Assembly: GCF_000317575.1 (NCBI RefSeq)
Contig: NC_019748.1
Span: 574,001 to 638,000, forward strand
Length of the DNA stretch: 64,000 bases
Direction of reading: 5' to 3'
Origin: Stanieria cyanosphaera PCC 7437
Lineage (GTDB): Bacteria > Cyanobacteriota > Cyanobacteriia > Cyanobacteriales > Xenococcaceae
The notes below the pieces were generated by a model that searched no databases, was not told the DNA's origin, and saw nothing but the letters and a program-made list of their open reading frames with translations. The position numbers and the translations under genes were made by a program. Each line of letters begins with the position of its first letter. The first letter of the stretch is position 1. Below, one piece after another: positions 18,253 to 28,357 of the stretch.

Positions 18253-21200
18253 ATGTTCTTTGATCTTTTAGCAGAAATCGATTTATCAAACGCTTTGATC
18301 CACAATCCTTTGAGCGTAGCATCTAATCTAAAAATTGCTGAAGCTATTTCTTTAATGAGTGCAAGTAGAACAACCTGTGAACTTGATTTAGAAAAGTCTT
18401 CAATTCTTACTGAAGCTCAATCAAGTTGTGTTTTGGTAGTAGAAAATAACCAACTAGTTGGCATCTTGACAGCAGGAGATGTCGTGCGACTGGCGACAAA
18501 AAAACAACTTTTAACAGAAATTACTCTTGCTGAGGTAATCAGTCATCCTGTGGTGACTCTACAACAATCTGAATTGAGTGATTTGTTTGTTGTTTTGAAT
18601 TTGTTTGAGAATCATCAAATTAGCCACCTACCTGTAGTTGATCAACAAGGATTAATAGTAGGATTATTAACTGCTCAAAGTCTAGAACAACTTTTTGTAT
18701 CGATTGATTGGTTACGTTTTCGACAAGTAGCTGAAACCCAGACTTCTCAGGTGATTCATGCTCAACTAACTACTTCCGTTGCTACACTGACTCAACTTAT
18801 GGCAGATCATCAAGTGAGTTCAGTTGTAATTGTAGAGGAAAAAGAAAACCATAAATTGTATCCAATCGGAATTGTCTCAGCCAAAGATCTGGTGCAGTTA
18901 CTACCTTTAGAACTAAATTTGGCACAAGTTCAGGCACAGCAGGTGATGAGTTTTACTGTTTATTGTGTCACACCAGATGACTCTCTCCGAACAGTTTGGA
19001 TGATGATGCAACACAAACAAATTGAGCAGGTAGTGATTCAAGATCATCAAGATTGTTTATTAGGTACTATCACGCTAACTGATTTATTAAAAGCTTTCAA
19101 CCCAGTCGAAATCTATTGTATGGTTGACAAGTTAGAAAAACGAGTGTCACAACTAGAAGCAGAAAAACTAGAACTGATAGAAAGCCAATCACGAGAATTA
19201 GAGAAACAAGTACAGAAACGTACTACCGAATTACAAACTCAGTATCAAAAAGAACGTTTAGTAGCAGATATCACCAGCCAAATTCGAGAATCTTTAAACC
19301 TACAAAATGTTCTCAATACCACAGTAGCTGCGGTACGATCGTTTTTACAATGCGATCGCGTTTTGCTTTACCAGTTCGATCAAAATTGGAATGGCAAGGT
19401 TGTGGTTGAATCGGTGAGTAAGGGTGAGTTATCTATTATTAATCAAGAAATCAACGATCCTTGTCTCATTTCCAAATGGCATAACCTTTATCAACAAGGT
19501 TGGATCACGAGCATTGATAATGTTGAAACAAGCTTGATTGAGTCCTGTCATAAAGAAATGTTGGCTAACTTTCAGGTACGTGCCAATTTAGTCTTGCCTA
19601 TTTTACAAGATGCTCATCTATGGGGATTATTGATTGTTCACGAATGTTGTCAGCCTCGCCATTGGCATCTTTCAGAGCTAGATTTACTGAAACAAATTAC
19701 TGAGCAAGTAGCGATCGCACTACAACAAGCAGCAGCCTATGAACAAGCTCAAATCGAACTAGAAGAACGACGACGCACAGAACAAGCCTTACGAGAAAGC
19801 GAAGCACAACTGAAATTAGCTTTTGCAGCAGCGCGCATGGGAAGTTGGAACTGGAATATTCAGAAAGGCAAAATCAAGTGGTCAGATAACATGGAAAGCC
19901 TATTCGGGCTAGAACCAGGGCAGTTTGATGGCTCTTACGAAATGTTTGTTGCTAGCCTTCATCCCCAAGACCGCGATCGCGTTTTAAGCGCAATCAACCA
20001 TGCTGTTACCACTGGTGCAAATTACGATATTGAATTTAGGGTAGTTTTTCCTGATGGCACAATGCGTTGGGCTTTAAGTCAAGGCAAAGTTTTTTACGAC
20101 CACAACGGGCAACCAGTTCAAATGGCTGGTGTAGATCTAGACATTAGCGCTCGCAAGGAAATTGAAACTGAATTGTATCAACTAAACCAAGAACTAGAAC
20201 AAAGAGTAGCAGAACGTACAGCAGATTTGCAGCAAAGCGAAGCTCGCCTTCAAGAAGCCCAAAAAATAGCTCGGATGGGCAATTGGGAATTTGATGTTAT
20301 TACAGAAAAAATTACTTGGTCACCTGAAGTTTTTCAAATTTTTGGTCTTGATCCAGAAAGCAGTGAACCAATTTACAAAGATTTAAATCAATATATTCAC
20401 CCTGATAGCCGAGATTATCACCAATTTCTAGTCAACAGAGCAATTGTCGACGCTGAATCTTATGAAACAGATCTAAAAATTCTTCGTCAAGACGGAACGT
20501 CAGGTTACATGTTTGTCAAAGGACAAGCATTTTGTAATCAGAAAAATCAAGTAGTTCGGCTGTTTGGAATTGTTATGGATATCACCGAACGCAAACAAGC
20601 AGAAGCAGAAATTCAACTGTTACAAGAACGGTTACAATATTTGCTTTCTTCTAGTCCCACCATGATTTTTGCTTGTAAGCCCGATGGAGACTTTGGAGCA
20701 ACTTTTATCAGTGATAATATTAAAACTATCTTAGGCTACACATCACAAGAATTTATAGCTGATTCAGCATTTTGGTTTAGTCTTATTCATCCAGAAGATT
20801 TAGACAAAGTAAGAGCAACACTAGTCCAAATTTCAGAGTTGGAATACATTCGCTACGAATATCGTTTGTTAGATAAAGATGGTAACTATCGCTGGATGCA
20901 AGAAGAATCTCAACTGATAGTTAATCAAGAAGGACAAGCGATCGAGATTGTTGGCTCTTTGTCTGACATCACAGAACGCAAACAAACAGAAGCAGCATTA
21001 GAGCAATATACTCGCGAAGTGGAAGATTTGTATAATAATTCCCCCTGCGGATACCACTCCCTGGATACTCAAGGACGATATCTCAAAGTCAACCAAACAG
21101 AATTGCAATTGTTAGGCTACACTCGCGAAGAAATGATTGGTAAAGGCATCTGGGAATTTTTTACCGAAGCGAGTCAGCAAAATTTCTTAACAAACTTTTC

Positions 21201-24200
21201 ATTGTTTAAGCAACAGGGTTGGATCAAAGATCTTGAATACGAAATGATCTGTAAAGATGGCAGTGTTTTACCCGTAATGATTAGTGCGATCGCTGTCAAG
21301 GATGAAGCAGGAAAGCTGCTTTATAACCGAGCCACACTGGTTGATATTACAGAGCGTAAACAAGCTGAAGCAGCCATAGCACAATCTGCGCGAGAAGTCG
21401 AAGATTTGTATAATAACGCGCCTTGTGGATATCACTCCCTGGATGCCGAAGGACGGTTTATTAGGGTTAATAACACAGAATTACAATTTTTAGGTTATAC
21501 CCGTGAGGAAATGCTGGGTAGATTTTTTGTTGAGTTTATCACCGAATCTAGTCGCAATAACTTTATCAAGAACTTTCCTCTCTTTAAACAACGGGGTTGG
21601 GTCAAAGAGCTTGAATACGAAATGATTTGTAAAGATGGCAGTATTTTAAATACAATGCTGAGTGCTAGTGCAGTCAAAAATGTAGACGGAACTTTTTTAT
21701 ATAGTCGCTCTACTGTAGTTGATATCACAGAACGCAAACGAGCGGAACTAGCTTTACAAGCTTCAGAAGCCAAACTCCAAGGTATCATTCAGAGTGCGCC
21801 AGGTTTTATTACGACCTTTGATCGTCACGGAACAATCACCTATGTAAATCGTACAACGGAAAGTTTTTCTGTCGAACAAGTCATTGGCAGAAATATCTCA
21901 GAATTTTTATTGCCTCAATATCAAGACTTACAAAACAATTCACTCAAGCGACTCTTTGAGCAAGGAGAAACCGTTCAATTTGAGGTCGAAGGTTATGTCG
22001 ATCAAAAAGGCAATACAACTTGGTATAGAGTGCAAACCAGTCCAGTCTGGGATGGCGAACAAGTAGTGATGGGAATTTCCACCGCGATCGATATTAGTGA
22101 TCTTAAACAGGCAGAAACAGACTTACGAGAAAGTGAAAATCGTTATGCAACTTTAGCCGAAACAGCACCAGTTGGGATTTTTCGGGTTGATACTACGGGT
22201 AAAAGTATTTATGTCAACCATTATTGGGTTGAAATGACGGGAAGATCAAAAGAAGCAGTTTTGGGAGATGGCTGGATCGAAGCTTTACATCCAGAAGACC
22301 GCGAGCAACTCCTCTCCAAATGGTCTGAAAGTATCAAACAGCAACAATTTTATCGCAATGAAGCGAGATTTCTTCGTCCTGATGGTAGTATTGTCTGGTT
22401 TTTCTGTCGGGCATTACCTGAAACTAATCTAGAAGGTAAGATTGTTGGCTACATCGGTACTGTAACTGACATCAGCGAACTCAAACAAACCGAAGCAGCA
22501 TTACGAGAAAGTGAACGCCGTTATGCAACCTTGGCAGAAAATATTCCTGTTGCTCTGTTTCGATTTAATTCAGAAGGCGACTGTATTTATGTCAATGAGC
22601 GTTGGCAAACAATGACAGGAAGACCAACTCAATCGGCATTAGGAAAAGGTTGGCTTGAAGCCGTTCATCCAGAAGACCGCGATCGCATTGTTAAAGAAAG
22701 TAAAAAAAAATTGACTGAGCCAAGTAAATTTCAATCCGAAGGAAGGCATTTGCTTCCCGATGGCACGATTAAATGGTTTTTGACCCAAACACTACCCGAA
22801 ATCGCTCCTGGTGGTCAACAAATTGGTTTCTTTGGCACTTTGACAGATATTACCGAGCGTAAAAAAGCAGAACACATCATTCATCAACAAGCACAAAGAG
22901 AATTATCTTTAAGATTAATTACCCAAAGAATTCGTCAATCTCTTGACCTAAATATCATTTTTGATACGGCTGTCTATGAAATTCGTCAATTTATTCAAGC
23001 CGACAGAGTGGCTATTTATCGCTTTAACTCTGACTGGAGCGGTAACTTTGTCGCAGAATCGATGACAGAAGGTTGGACACCATTAGTAGGAACTTTACCC
23101 AAAATCCGCGATACTCATCTGCAAGAAACTCAAGGTGGTAGGTATGCTCACAATGAAACTTTCGTCGTTAATGATATTTATCAAGTAGGTCATGCTCAAT
23201 GTCACCTGGAGTTATTGAAACAATTTGAAGCCCAAGCTTACGCGATCGCTCCGATCTTTCAAGGCGAAAAGCTTTGGGGATTATTAGCTGCTTATCAAAA
23301 CTCTGCTCCTCGTCATTGGGAAGAAGATGAAATTTCTTTACTACGCCAGATAGGTTGGCAACTTGGAGTAGCTCTTCAACAGGCAGATTTATTTAAACGG
23401 CTACAAAAAGAATTAACAGAAAGAAAGCAAGCAGAAGCAAAACTTCAGCACATGAATCAACAATTAGAATTGAGTAACCAACAATTAGAGCGTGCCACTT
23501 CTCTTAAAGATGAGTTTCTCGCCAACATGAGCCACGAATTTCGCACACCTCTCAACACGATTTTAGGAATGTCCGAAGCTTTACAAGAAGAAGTATTTGG
23601 CAACCTCAACGAAGAACAGCAAAAAACCATTGCTGCAATTGAAAGTAGTGGCAGACACCTGTTGGAATTAATCAACGATATTCTAGATGTAGCCAAAATC
23701 GAAGCAGGTAAATTAGAATTACACCTCTCTGCCATTTCCCTTCAACAGCTATGCCAATCCAGTCTAATCTTTATTCAACAACAAGCTATTAAGAAAAGAA
23801 TTCAACTCAATACTAAGATTACGTCAGATCTAGGAGTGATCCAAGTCGATCAACGGCGGATGCGACAAGTTTTAATTAATTTACTCAATAATGCCGTAAA
23901 ATTTACTCCCTCGGGTGGGTTAATTACTTTGGAAGTTCAAGTAGAGTCAGCCGAACGCTATGACAATGCTCAAACAAATCAATTAATCTGTTTTTCTGTG
24001 ATTGATACAGGTATTGGTATTGCTGCCGAAAACCTCAATCAACTCTTTCAACCTTTTATTCAAATTGATAGTGCCTTAAATCGTCAGTATTCAGGAACAG
24101 GTTTAGGACTCAGTTTAGTCAAGCAAATTACTGAACTGCATGGCGGGTTTGTGACTGTAAGTAGTGAATTGGGTTGTGGTAGTTGTTTTAAAGTATATCT

Positions 24201-24684
24201 ACCCTACACTCCTCAAGCAAACGAAACAAAATCTTCTGAGCTAATTTCTGCTTCCCGTGCCAATGGTTTAGAAACCATCCCAAATTCTGTATTGCTTGAA
24301 ATCCCTCAATCTCAAAGACAACGACCAGTAGTCTTATTAGCAGAAGATAACCAAGCAAACGCTGAAACTTTTGCTGATTATTTAGAAAGTCGGGGCTATC
24401 AAATTATTGTGGCTCAAAATGGGCAAGAAGCGATCGAGTTTGCCATCACGCATAATCCTGATTTGATTATTATAGATATTCAATTGTCAATGATCGATGG
24501 ATTAGAAACTATTCGTCATTTACGCACTATTTCTCAGTTTATTTCTATACCAATTATTGCTTTGACTTGCTCGACTATCGCTCAAGATCGAGAAAATGGT
24601 TTAGCAGCAGGAGCTACAGAATATTTAATCAAACCAGTGAGACTTAAACAGCTTGTAACCACGATTGAACAATTATTAAATTAA
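18253..24684 (+). CDS. Giant hybrid sensor histidine kinase (CBS x4, GAF, PAS x8, GAF, HisKA, HATPase, REC)
   Basis: A 2143-residue soluble signalling protein; no membrane helix is visible. Order: two CBS pairs (about 12-145 and 157-290), a coiled coil, GAF (337-497), eight PAS units (starting near 516, 662, 788, 919, 1045, 1171, 1294 and 1420), GAF (1548-1715), coiled coil, HisKA with His1761 in SHEFRTPL, a HATPase with DTGIGI and GTGLGLSLV, and a C-terminal receiver with phospho-acceptor Asp2075. The CBS domains suggest adenine-nucleotide sensing; GAF/PAS units could bind chromophore, haem or redox ligands. No bilin-type Cys is obvious. PAS 4/5 and PAS 7/8 look like recent tandem duplications. 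A c-di-GMP regulator follows 580 bases downstream. Confidence 0.95.
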   Translation: MFFDLLAEIDLSNALIHNPLSVASNLKIAEAISLMSASRTTCELDLEKSSILTEAQSSCVLVVENNQLVGILTAGDVVRLATKKQLLTEITLAEVISHPVVTLQQSELSDLFVVLNLFENHQISHLPVVDQQGLIVGLLTAQSLEQLFVSIDWLRFRQVAETQTSQVIHAQLTTSVATLTQLMADHQVSSVVIVEEKENHKLYPIGIVSAKDLVQLLPLELNLAQVQAQQVMSFTVYCVTPDDSLRTVWMMMQHKQIEQVVIQDHQDCLLGTITLTDLLKAFNPVEIYCMVDKLEKRVSQLEAEKLELIESQSRELEKQVQKRTTELQTQYQKERLVADITSQIRESLNLQNVLNTTVAAVRSFLQCDRVLLYQFDQNWNGKVVVESVSKGELSIINQEINDPCLISKWHNLYQQGWITSIDNVETSLIESCHKEMLANFQVRANLVLPILQDAHLWGLLIVHECCQPRHWHLSELDLLKQITEQVAIALQQAAAYEQAQIELEERRRTEQALRESEAQLKLAFAAARMGSWNWNIQKGKIKWSDNMESLFGLEPGQFDGSYEMFVASLHPQDRDRVLSAINHAVTTGANYDIEFRVVFPDGTMRWALSQGKVFYDHNGQPVQMAGVDLDISARKEIETELYQLNQELEQRVAERTADLQQSEARLQEAQKIARMGNWEFDVITEKITWSPEVFQIFGLDPESSEPIYKDLNQYIHPDSRDYHQFLVNRAIVDAESYETDLKILRQDGTSGYMFVKGQAFCNQKNQVVRLFGIVMDITERKQAEAEIQLLQERLQYLLSSSPTMIFACKPDGDFGATFISDNIKTILGYTSQEFIADSAFWFSLIHPEDLDKVRATLVQISELEYIRYEYRLLDKDGNYRWMQEESQLIVNQEGQAIEIVGSLSDITERKQTEAALEQYTREVEDLYNNSPCGYHSLDTQGRYLKVNQTELQLLGYTREEMIGKGIWEFFTEASQQNFLTNFSLFKQQGWIKDLEYEMICKDGSVLPVMISAIAVKDEAGKLLYNRATLVDITERKQAEAAIAQSAREVEDLYNNAPCGYHSLDAEGRFIRVNNTELQFLGYTREEMLGRFFVEFITESSRNNFIKNFPLFKQRGWVKELEYEMICKDGSILNTMLSASAVKNVDGTFLYSRSTVVDITERKRAELALQASEAKLQGIIQSAPGFITTFDRHGTITYVNRTTESFSVEQVIGRNISEFLLPQYQDLQNNSLKRLFEQGETVQFEVEGYVDQKGNTTWYRVQTSPVWDGEQVVMGISTAIDISDLKQAETDLRESENRYATLAETAPVGIFRVDTTGKSIYVNHYWVEMTGRSKEAVLGDGWIEALHPEDREQLLSKWSESIKQQQFYRNEARFLRPDGSIVWFFCRALPETNLEGKIVGYIGTVTDISELKQTEAALRESERRYATLAENIPVALFRFNSEGDCIYVNERWQTMTGRPTQSALGKGWLEAVHPEDRDRIVKESKKKLTEPSKFQSEGRHLLPDGTIKWFLTQTLPEIAPGGQQIGFFGTLTDITERKKAEHIIHQQAQRELSLRLITQRIRQSLDLNIIFDTAVYEIRQFIQADRVAIYRFNSDWSGNFVAESMTEGWTPLVGTLPKIRDTHLQETQGGRYAHNETFVVNDIYQVGHAQCHLELLKQFEAQAYAIAPIFQGEKLWGLLAAYQNSAPRHWEEDEISLLRQIGWQLGVALQQADLFKRLQKELTERKQAEAKLQHMNQQLELSNQQLERATSLKDEFLANMSHEFRTPLNTILGMSEALQEEVFGNLNEEQQKTIAAIESSGRHLLELINDILDVAKIEAGKLELHLSAISLQQLCQSSLIFIQQQAIKKRIQLNTKITSDLGVIQVDQRRMRQVLINLLNNAVKFTPSGGLITLEVQVESAERYDNAQTNQLICFSVIDTGIGIAAENLNQLFQPFIQIDSALNRQYSGTGLGLSLVKQITELHGGFVTVSSELGCGSCFKVYLPYTPQANETKSSELISASRANGLETIPNSVLLEIPQSQRQRPVVLLAEDNQANAETFADYLESRGYQIIVAQNGQEAIEFAITHNPDLIIIDIQLSMIDGLETIRHLRTISQFISIPIIALTCSTIAQDRENGLAAGATEYLIKPVRLKQLVTTIEQLLN

Positions 24685-25264
24685 TAAATAGCCTCAAAAC
24701 TTGAGAATGTATTAGTTTTTACGAAGGTGGAGTACCTTCGACCATTTATTCAAACTTCAAAAATCAAAAAATATGTTATAAAAGTGGAACAAATAACGAC
24801 ATAGTTAAGCTAATGAATATTAGTCAGTTAGTTAAAATTGACTATTTTTAGATTTATTTTTATTGAAAATATGTTTTAATCCAGCCACTAAGTTTTATTT
24901 ATGAAACTAGGACTAAACAAAAATTGTTTCACTAATCTGTTATTCAAACTAGACTTCTAAAACTTTTATCAATTTTAACTTCAGTAAAAAAAATAGTTAA
25001 TTGTCCGTAGTTATACGCAAGGGTTAATCTTTAAGATTTTTTCTGAAAATTGATTATTTTAATACTCAAAAATAAAATAAGAAACCGAGCAAAATTTACA
25101 AGAGATTAACTTGTGGTTTTAAAAAGGGTTAAAAATGGTTTCAAAAAGTAAACTAGATTACTTAACTACTTCAAAATTGTCCAATATTTGGCGTTTATCT
25201 TTTACGTAATAATAATTAGAGAAAATATTTAAAACAAAATTTGAAAAATTATTTAGAGTGAATT
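24685..25264. other. 580-base intergenic region between kinase and GGDEF-EAL gene
   Basis: A/T-rich spacer. A perfect hairpin at 24722-24740 lies close after the kinase stop. The remainder holds no coding pattern or repeat I can support. The size suggests the downstream regulator has its own promoter. Confidence 0.55.
24722..24740 (+). terminator. Perfect hairpin after the kinase gene (possible terminator)
   Basis: CGAAGGT (24722-24728) and ACCTTCG (24734-24740) form a 7-bp stem with a 5-base loop, about 40 bases past the kinase stop. No long T-tract follows (ACCATTTATT), so it may be a weak terminator or a mobile hairpin rather than a true stop. Confidence 0.4.
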
Positions 25265-27085
25265 GTGCCAATGAATTCATTTTTTTCCATTATGGTTGTT
25301 GATGATGAACCCAATAATTTTGATGTAATTGAAACTCTTCTTTACACCGAAGGTTATGTGTTGAACTACGCTTCCAATGGTCAAAAAGCGTTAGAGAGAT
25401 TGAATAAGTATAAACCCGATCTTATTTTGCTTGATGTCATGATGCCTGAGTTAAATGGGTTTGAAGTTTGTCAAAGGATCAAAGCCAACCCAACTTCGCA
25501 GCATATTCCCATTATTATGATCACAGCACTTGATTCCAAAGAAACTTTAGCACATTCTTTAGAAGTAGGAGCCGATGACTTTATCTCTAAACCAGTCAGT
25601 GGAATTGAATTAAAAGCAAGGATTCGCTCTTTATTAAGAATTAGTCAACAGCATCAATCAATTCAGGTACTTTGTCAACAACTCCAGGGTGTTAATCAAC
25701 AATTAATCGAACTTAATGCTGTTTTAGAACAACAAGTTGAAGAAAGAACTGCTCGGTTAGAAAAAATAATTTTGTATGATGAGTTAACTCAACTACCTAG
25801 TCGCATATTTTTATTTGAGAAATTAGAAGAAATTCTGCGATACAGAAAAAAACAATCTCAAACCCAAAATATGTTTGCATTGCTCTACCTAGATTGCGAT
25901 CGCTTTAAATTGGTCAATAGTGCTTTAGGATATCAAATGGGCGATCAATTATTAGTTGCGATTGCTCAACGTTTACAACAATATTTATCTCCGCAAGATC
26001 TGCTTGCTTATTTGGGAGGAGATGAGTTTTGTTTTTTTCTAGATCAAAGGAAAAACAAGTCAGAAATCGATCAGTTTGCTCAAACTATTTTAGAAAGCTT
26101 TAATTTACCTTTTATTGTCAAAAACCAGGAAATTTTTACTACAGCTTGTATTGGTATTGCGCTGGAAGATTGTACTTATCAAACGCCTCAACATTATCTA
26201 CAAAATGCAGATACGGCAATGTACAAAGCCAAATTAAAAGGTAAAGGATGCTATCAATTTTTTGATATGCTCATGTACACTTCCAGCATTCAAAACTTGC
26301 AACTCAATAATGATTTGCGACGGGGATTAGAAAGACAAGAATTTTTGGTTTACTATCAACCGATTGTTAAACTTACTACTTTAGAAATTATTGGATTTGA
26401 GGCTTTAATCCGTTGGCAACATCCTCAACGTGGTTTAGTTGCTCCCAGTGAATTTATTCCCTTTATCGAGGAAACTGGGTTGATTATCCCGATTGGATTG
26501 TTAGTTCTTAAACAAGCGTGTCAACAACTTCGACTTTGGGAGCAAAATGGCTATTCGGATTTAATCATGAGTGTTAATTTATCAGTTTATCAATTTGCTC
26601 ATCCTACTCTTTTAGAAGATATTGACCGCATTTTGGCAGAGACTGAGATTTCTCCTGCCTGTCTGAAATTGGAAATTACCGAAACTGCCATTATGGAGAA
26701 CACCAACACGGCAATTTTACTTACTCAAGAGTTACAAGCAAGGCAAATCCAAATTAGTATTGATGATTTTGGAACTGGTTATTCTTCCCTTGGTTATCTC
26801 AGTCAATTTCCTGTTGATAGCATTAAAATAGACCGTTCTTTTGTGAAGAATATTAGTGATAATCAGCAGAATGTCGAAATTATCAAAGCGATTACCAGTA
26901 TTGGACATACACTCTCGATGACAATTATTGCTGAAGGAATAGAAACCCAACAACAACTTGCTTATCTACGAGATTTAGGTTGTGAACTTGGTCAAGGTTA
27001 TCTTTTTGCTAAACCTCTCAATAGCGAACAAGCAACAGCTATATTAAAGCATCGGATTTTAGATACCAACAAAGCAATTAACTAA
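25265..27085 (+). CDS. Response regulator with GGDEF and EAL domains (cyclic-di-GMP turnover)
   Basis: A 606-residue protein. A receiver domain at about 8-130 (Asp57 in LILLDVMMPE, Lys in SKPVSG) is followed by a coiled coil, a GGDEF domain with intact GGDEF at residues 251-255, and an EAL domain with EAL at about 379-381. The EAL domain also has EITETAIMEN, IDDFGTGYSSLGYL, IKIDRSF and EGIET, so it looks catalytically competent. The usual RxxD product-inhibition site before GGDEF is absent (SPQDLLAY). It could make or degrade cyclic-di-GMP on phosphorylation. The upstream giant hybrid kinase is an obvious candidate donor. GTG 25265 and ATG 25271 are both possible starts. Confidence 0.94.
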   Translation: MPMNSFFSIMVVDDEPNNFDVIETLLYTEGYVLNYASNGQKALERLNKYKPDLILLDVMMPELNGFEVCQRIKANPTSQHIPIIMITALDSKETLAHSLEVGADDFISKPVSGIELKARIRSLLRISQQHQSIQVLCQQLQGVNQQLIELNAVLEQQVEERTARLEKIILYDELTQLPSRIFLFEKLEEILRYRKKQSQTQNMFALLYLDCDRFKLVNSALGYQMGDQLLVAIAQRLQQYLSPQDLLAYLGGDEFCFFLDQRKNKSEIDQFAQTILESFNLPFIVKNQEIFTTACIGIALEDCTYQTPQHYLQNADTAMYKAKLKGKGCYQFFDMLMYTSSIQNLQLNNDLRRGLERQEFLVYYQPIVKLTTLEIIGFEALIRWQHPQRGLVAPSEFIPFIEETGLIIPIGLLVLKQACQQLRLWEQNGYSDLIMSVNLSVYQFAHPTLLEDIDRILAETEISPACLKLEITETAIMENTNTAILLTQELQARQIQISIDDFGTGYSSLGYLSQFPVDSIKIDRSFVKNISDNQQNVEIIKAITSIGHTLSMTIIAEGIETQQQLAYLRDLGCELGQGYLFAKPLNSEQATAILKHRILDTNKAIN

Positions 27086-27094
27086 GCAATTTAA

Positions 27095-28198
27095 TCAAAA
27101 TAATAACTCAGTCGCCAAATTTTCTTGCCAATCAACCATAAATTCATTAGCTCTTTGATAATCAAGAGAATCTTTAGGTATTAATTGCGCTGCTGCGATC
27201 GCACCTACAAAATCTCCTTGAGCAGCACGAGAATGAGCAATTAAGTATATTTGTTTACTCCACCTCCCGATCCAATGTTGAGCTAATTGATAATCTTGAG
27301 CATCAACAGGAACTTGTCGTAAAACTGCGATCGCTCGATTATAACTAGAAGCTTGACTAGGCTCGATCATTGTTTGGGCTACAGTTACCAAATTTTGCTT
27401 TCTTCCTTCTATTTGTGCTTGTAACTGCCATTGTCGAACTGCTACTTCGGTTTCCTCGATCAGAGATTGGATTGGAGGTTGTTGTTGCAGAATTAATTGT
27501 GCTGCTGCGATCGCGCCAACCCAATCCCCTTGACTAGCACGTCCTTGAGCAATATCTAAAATTACATGACTCCAACGAATAATATCTGATTGTGCTTCGG
27601 AAAAGAATGGTGAATTTGGTTGAACTTCTTGAGCTTTTTGAATTGCTTTTTGAAAATCAGAAGCTTGACTTGATTGAAGATAGCTTTTGCCACTTTCAGG
27701 AAGAGCAGTTGTTACCGAAGAATCTAAATGAAGATAAATTTTGGCTTTTGATAAAAGCTCATGAGCATCGGAAGTATTCGGTAAAATTAAAATCACGCTA
27801 ATACCCCACAACAACCATTGCCACCAAAATCTTTTGGTTGAAGTAGATATTTTTGGTTTGAAATTATGATTCTGATGAGGAATCACCTCAGCACAAGTCA
27901 TGGCTACCGCAGTTTTAGAATAAATAAATGAAGGTAATTCTGGGTGTTTATGAGTAACCGAATTTTGAGCATTAGCCCGTAGAAACTGTTGATTTGAGAT
28001 GATCTCAAAAGATGTATTGGTGATCCTTACTGGTGAAATTTTAGTCCTAATAGGTTGAGTTTGACCGCCCTTCTCACAGGGCGACGGAACGTCGGATGTG
28101 CCGACGAGGAAACTTCGGCTTACAGAATCGCGGTGTTGGCAAAAAAAAGGTAGAACTGGTTCAGGGTTCTTTTTTAAGGTGGATTCATAGCTATTCAT
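27095..28198 (-). CDS. Membrane-anchored protein with repeated helical units, unknown function
   Basis: About 367 residues from the ATG at 28198 (a GTG at 28213 is also in frame). Residues 1-120 look unconserved and low-complexity. One membrane helix (WWQWLLWGISVILILP) follows at about 125-140, and then a helical region of about 230 residues. In this region the unit AQGDWVGAIAAAQLI / AQGDFVGAIAAAQLIP occurs twice, each after an SR or GR pair, with related spaced segments around them. Such TPR-like repeats suggest protein-protein contact outside the cytoplasm. The unconserved N-terminal part contains two perfect hairpins that look like inserted repeats. The real start might be further in. Confidence 0.65.
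   Translation of the reverse strand: MNSYESTLKKNPEPVLPFFCQHRDSVSRSFLVGTSDVPSPCEKGGQTQPIRTKISPVRITNTSFEIISNQQFLRANAQNSVTHKHPELPSFIYSKTAVAMTCAEVIPHQNHNFKPKISTSTKRFWWQWLLWGISVILILPNTSDAHELLSKAKIYLHLDSSVTTALPESGKSYLQSSQASDFQKAIQKAQEVQPNSPFFSEAQSDIIRWSHVILDIAQGRASQGDWVGAIAAAQLILQQQPPIQSLIEETEVAVRQWQLQAQIEGRKQNLVTVAQTMIEPSQASSYNRAIAVLRQVPVDAQDYQLAQHWIGRWSKQIYLIAHSRAAQGDFVGAIAAAQLIPKDSLDYQRANEFMVDWQENLATELLF
28066..28106. repeat. Two adjacent perfect hairpins inside coding sequence
   Basis: CGCCCT/AGGGCG (28066-28071 and 28078-28083, 6-base loop) is followed seven bases later by CGTCGG/CCGACG (28090-28095 and 28101-28106, 5-base loop). This GC-rich block stands out in an A/T-rich genome and falls within the N-terminal coding region of the 27.1-28.2 kb gene. 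Confidence 0.65.
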
Positions 28199-28357
28199 TT
28201 GCTCAATTTCCACTCAACTATAAGACTAAAAAATATTTGTCCTTACAGTCTACTCGCTTTCTTAAAATCTGGTATAAATTTTTTTTAAGCGGTATATTTA
28301 AGCGAGAAGATTGCATAAGCGCAGAGTTTTAATACGCTCATAATTACAAAAAACTAA

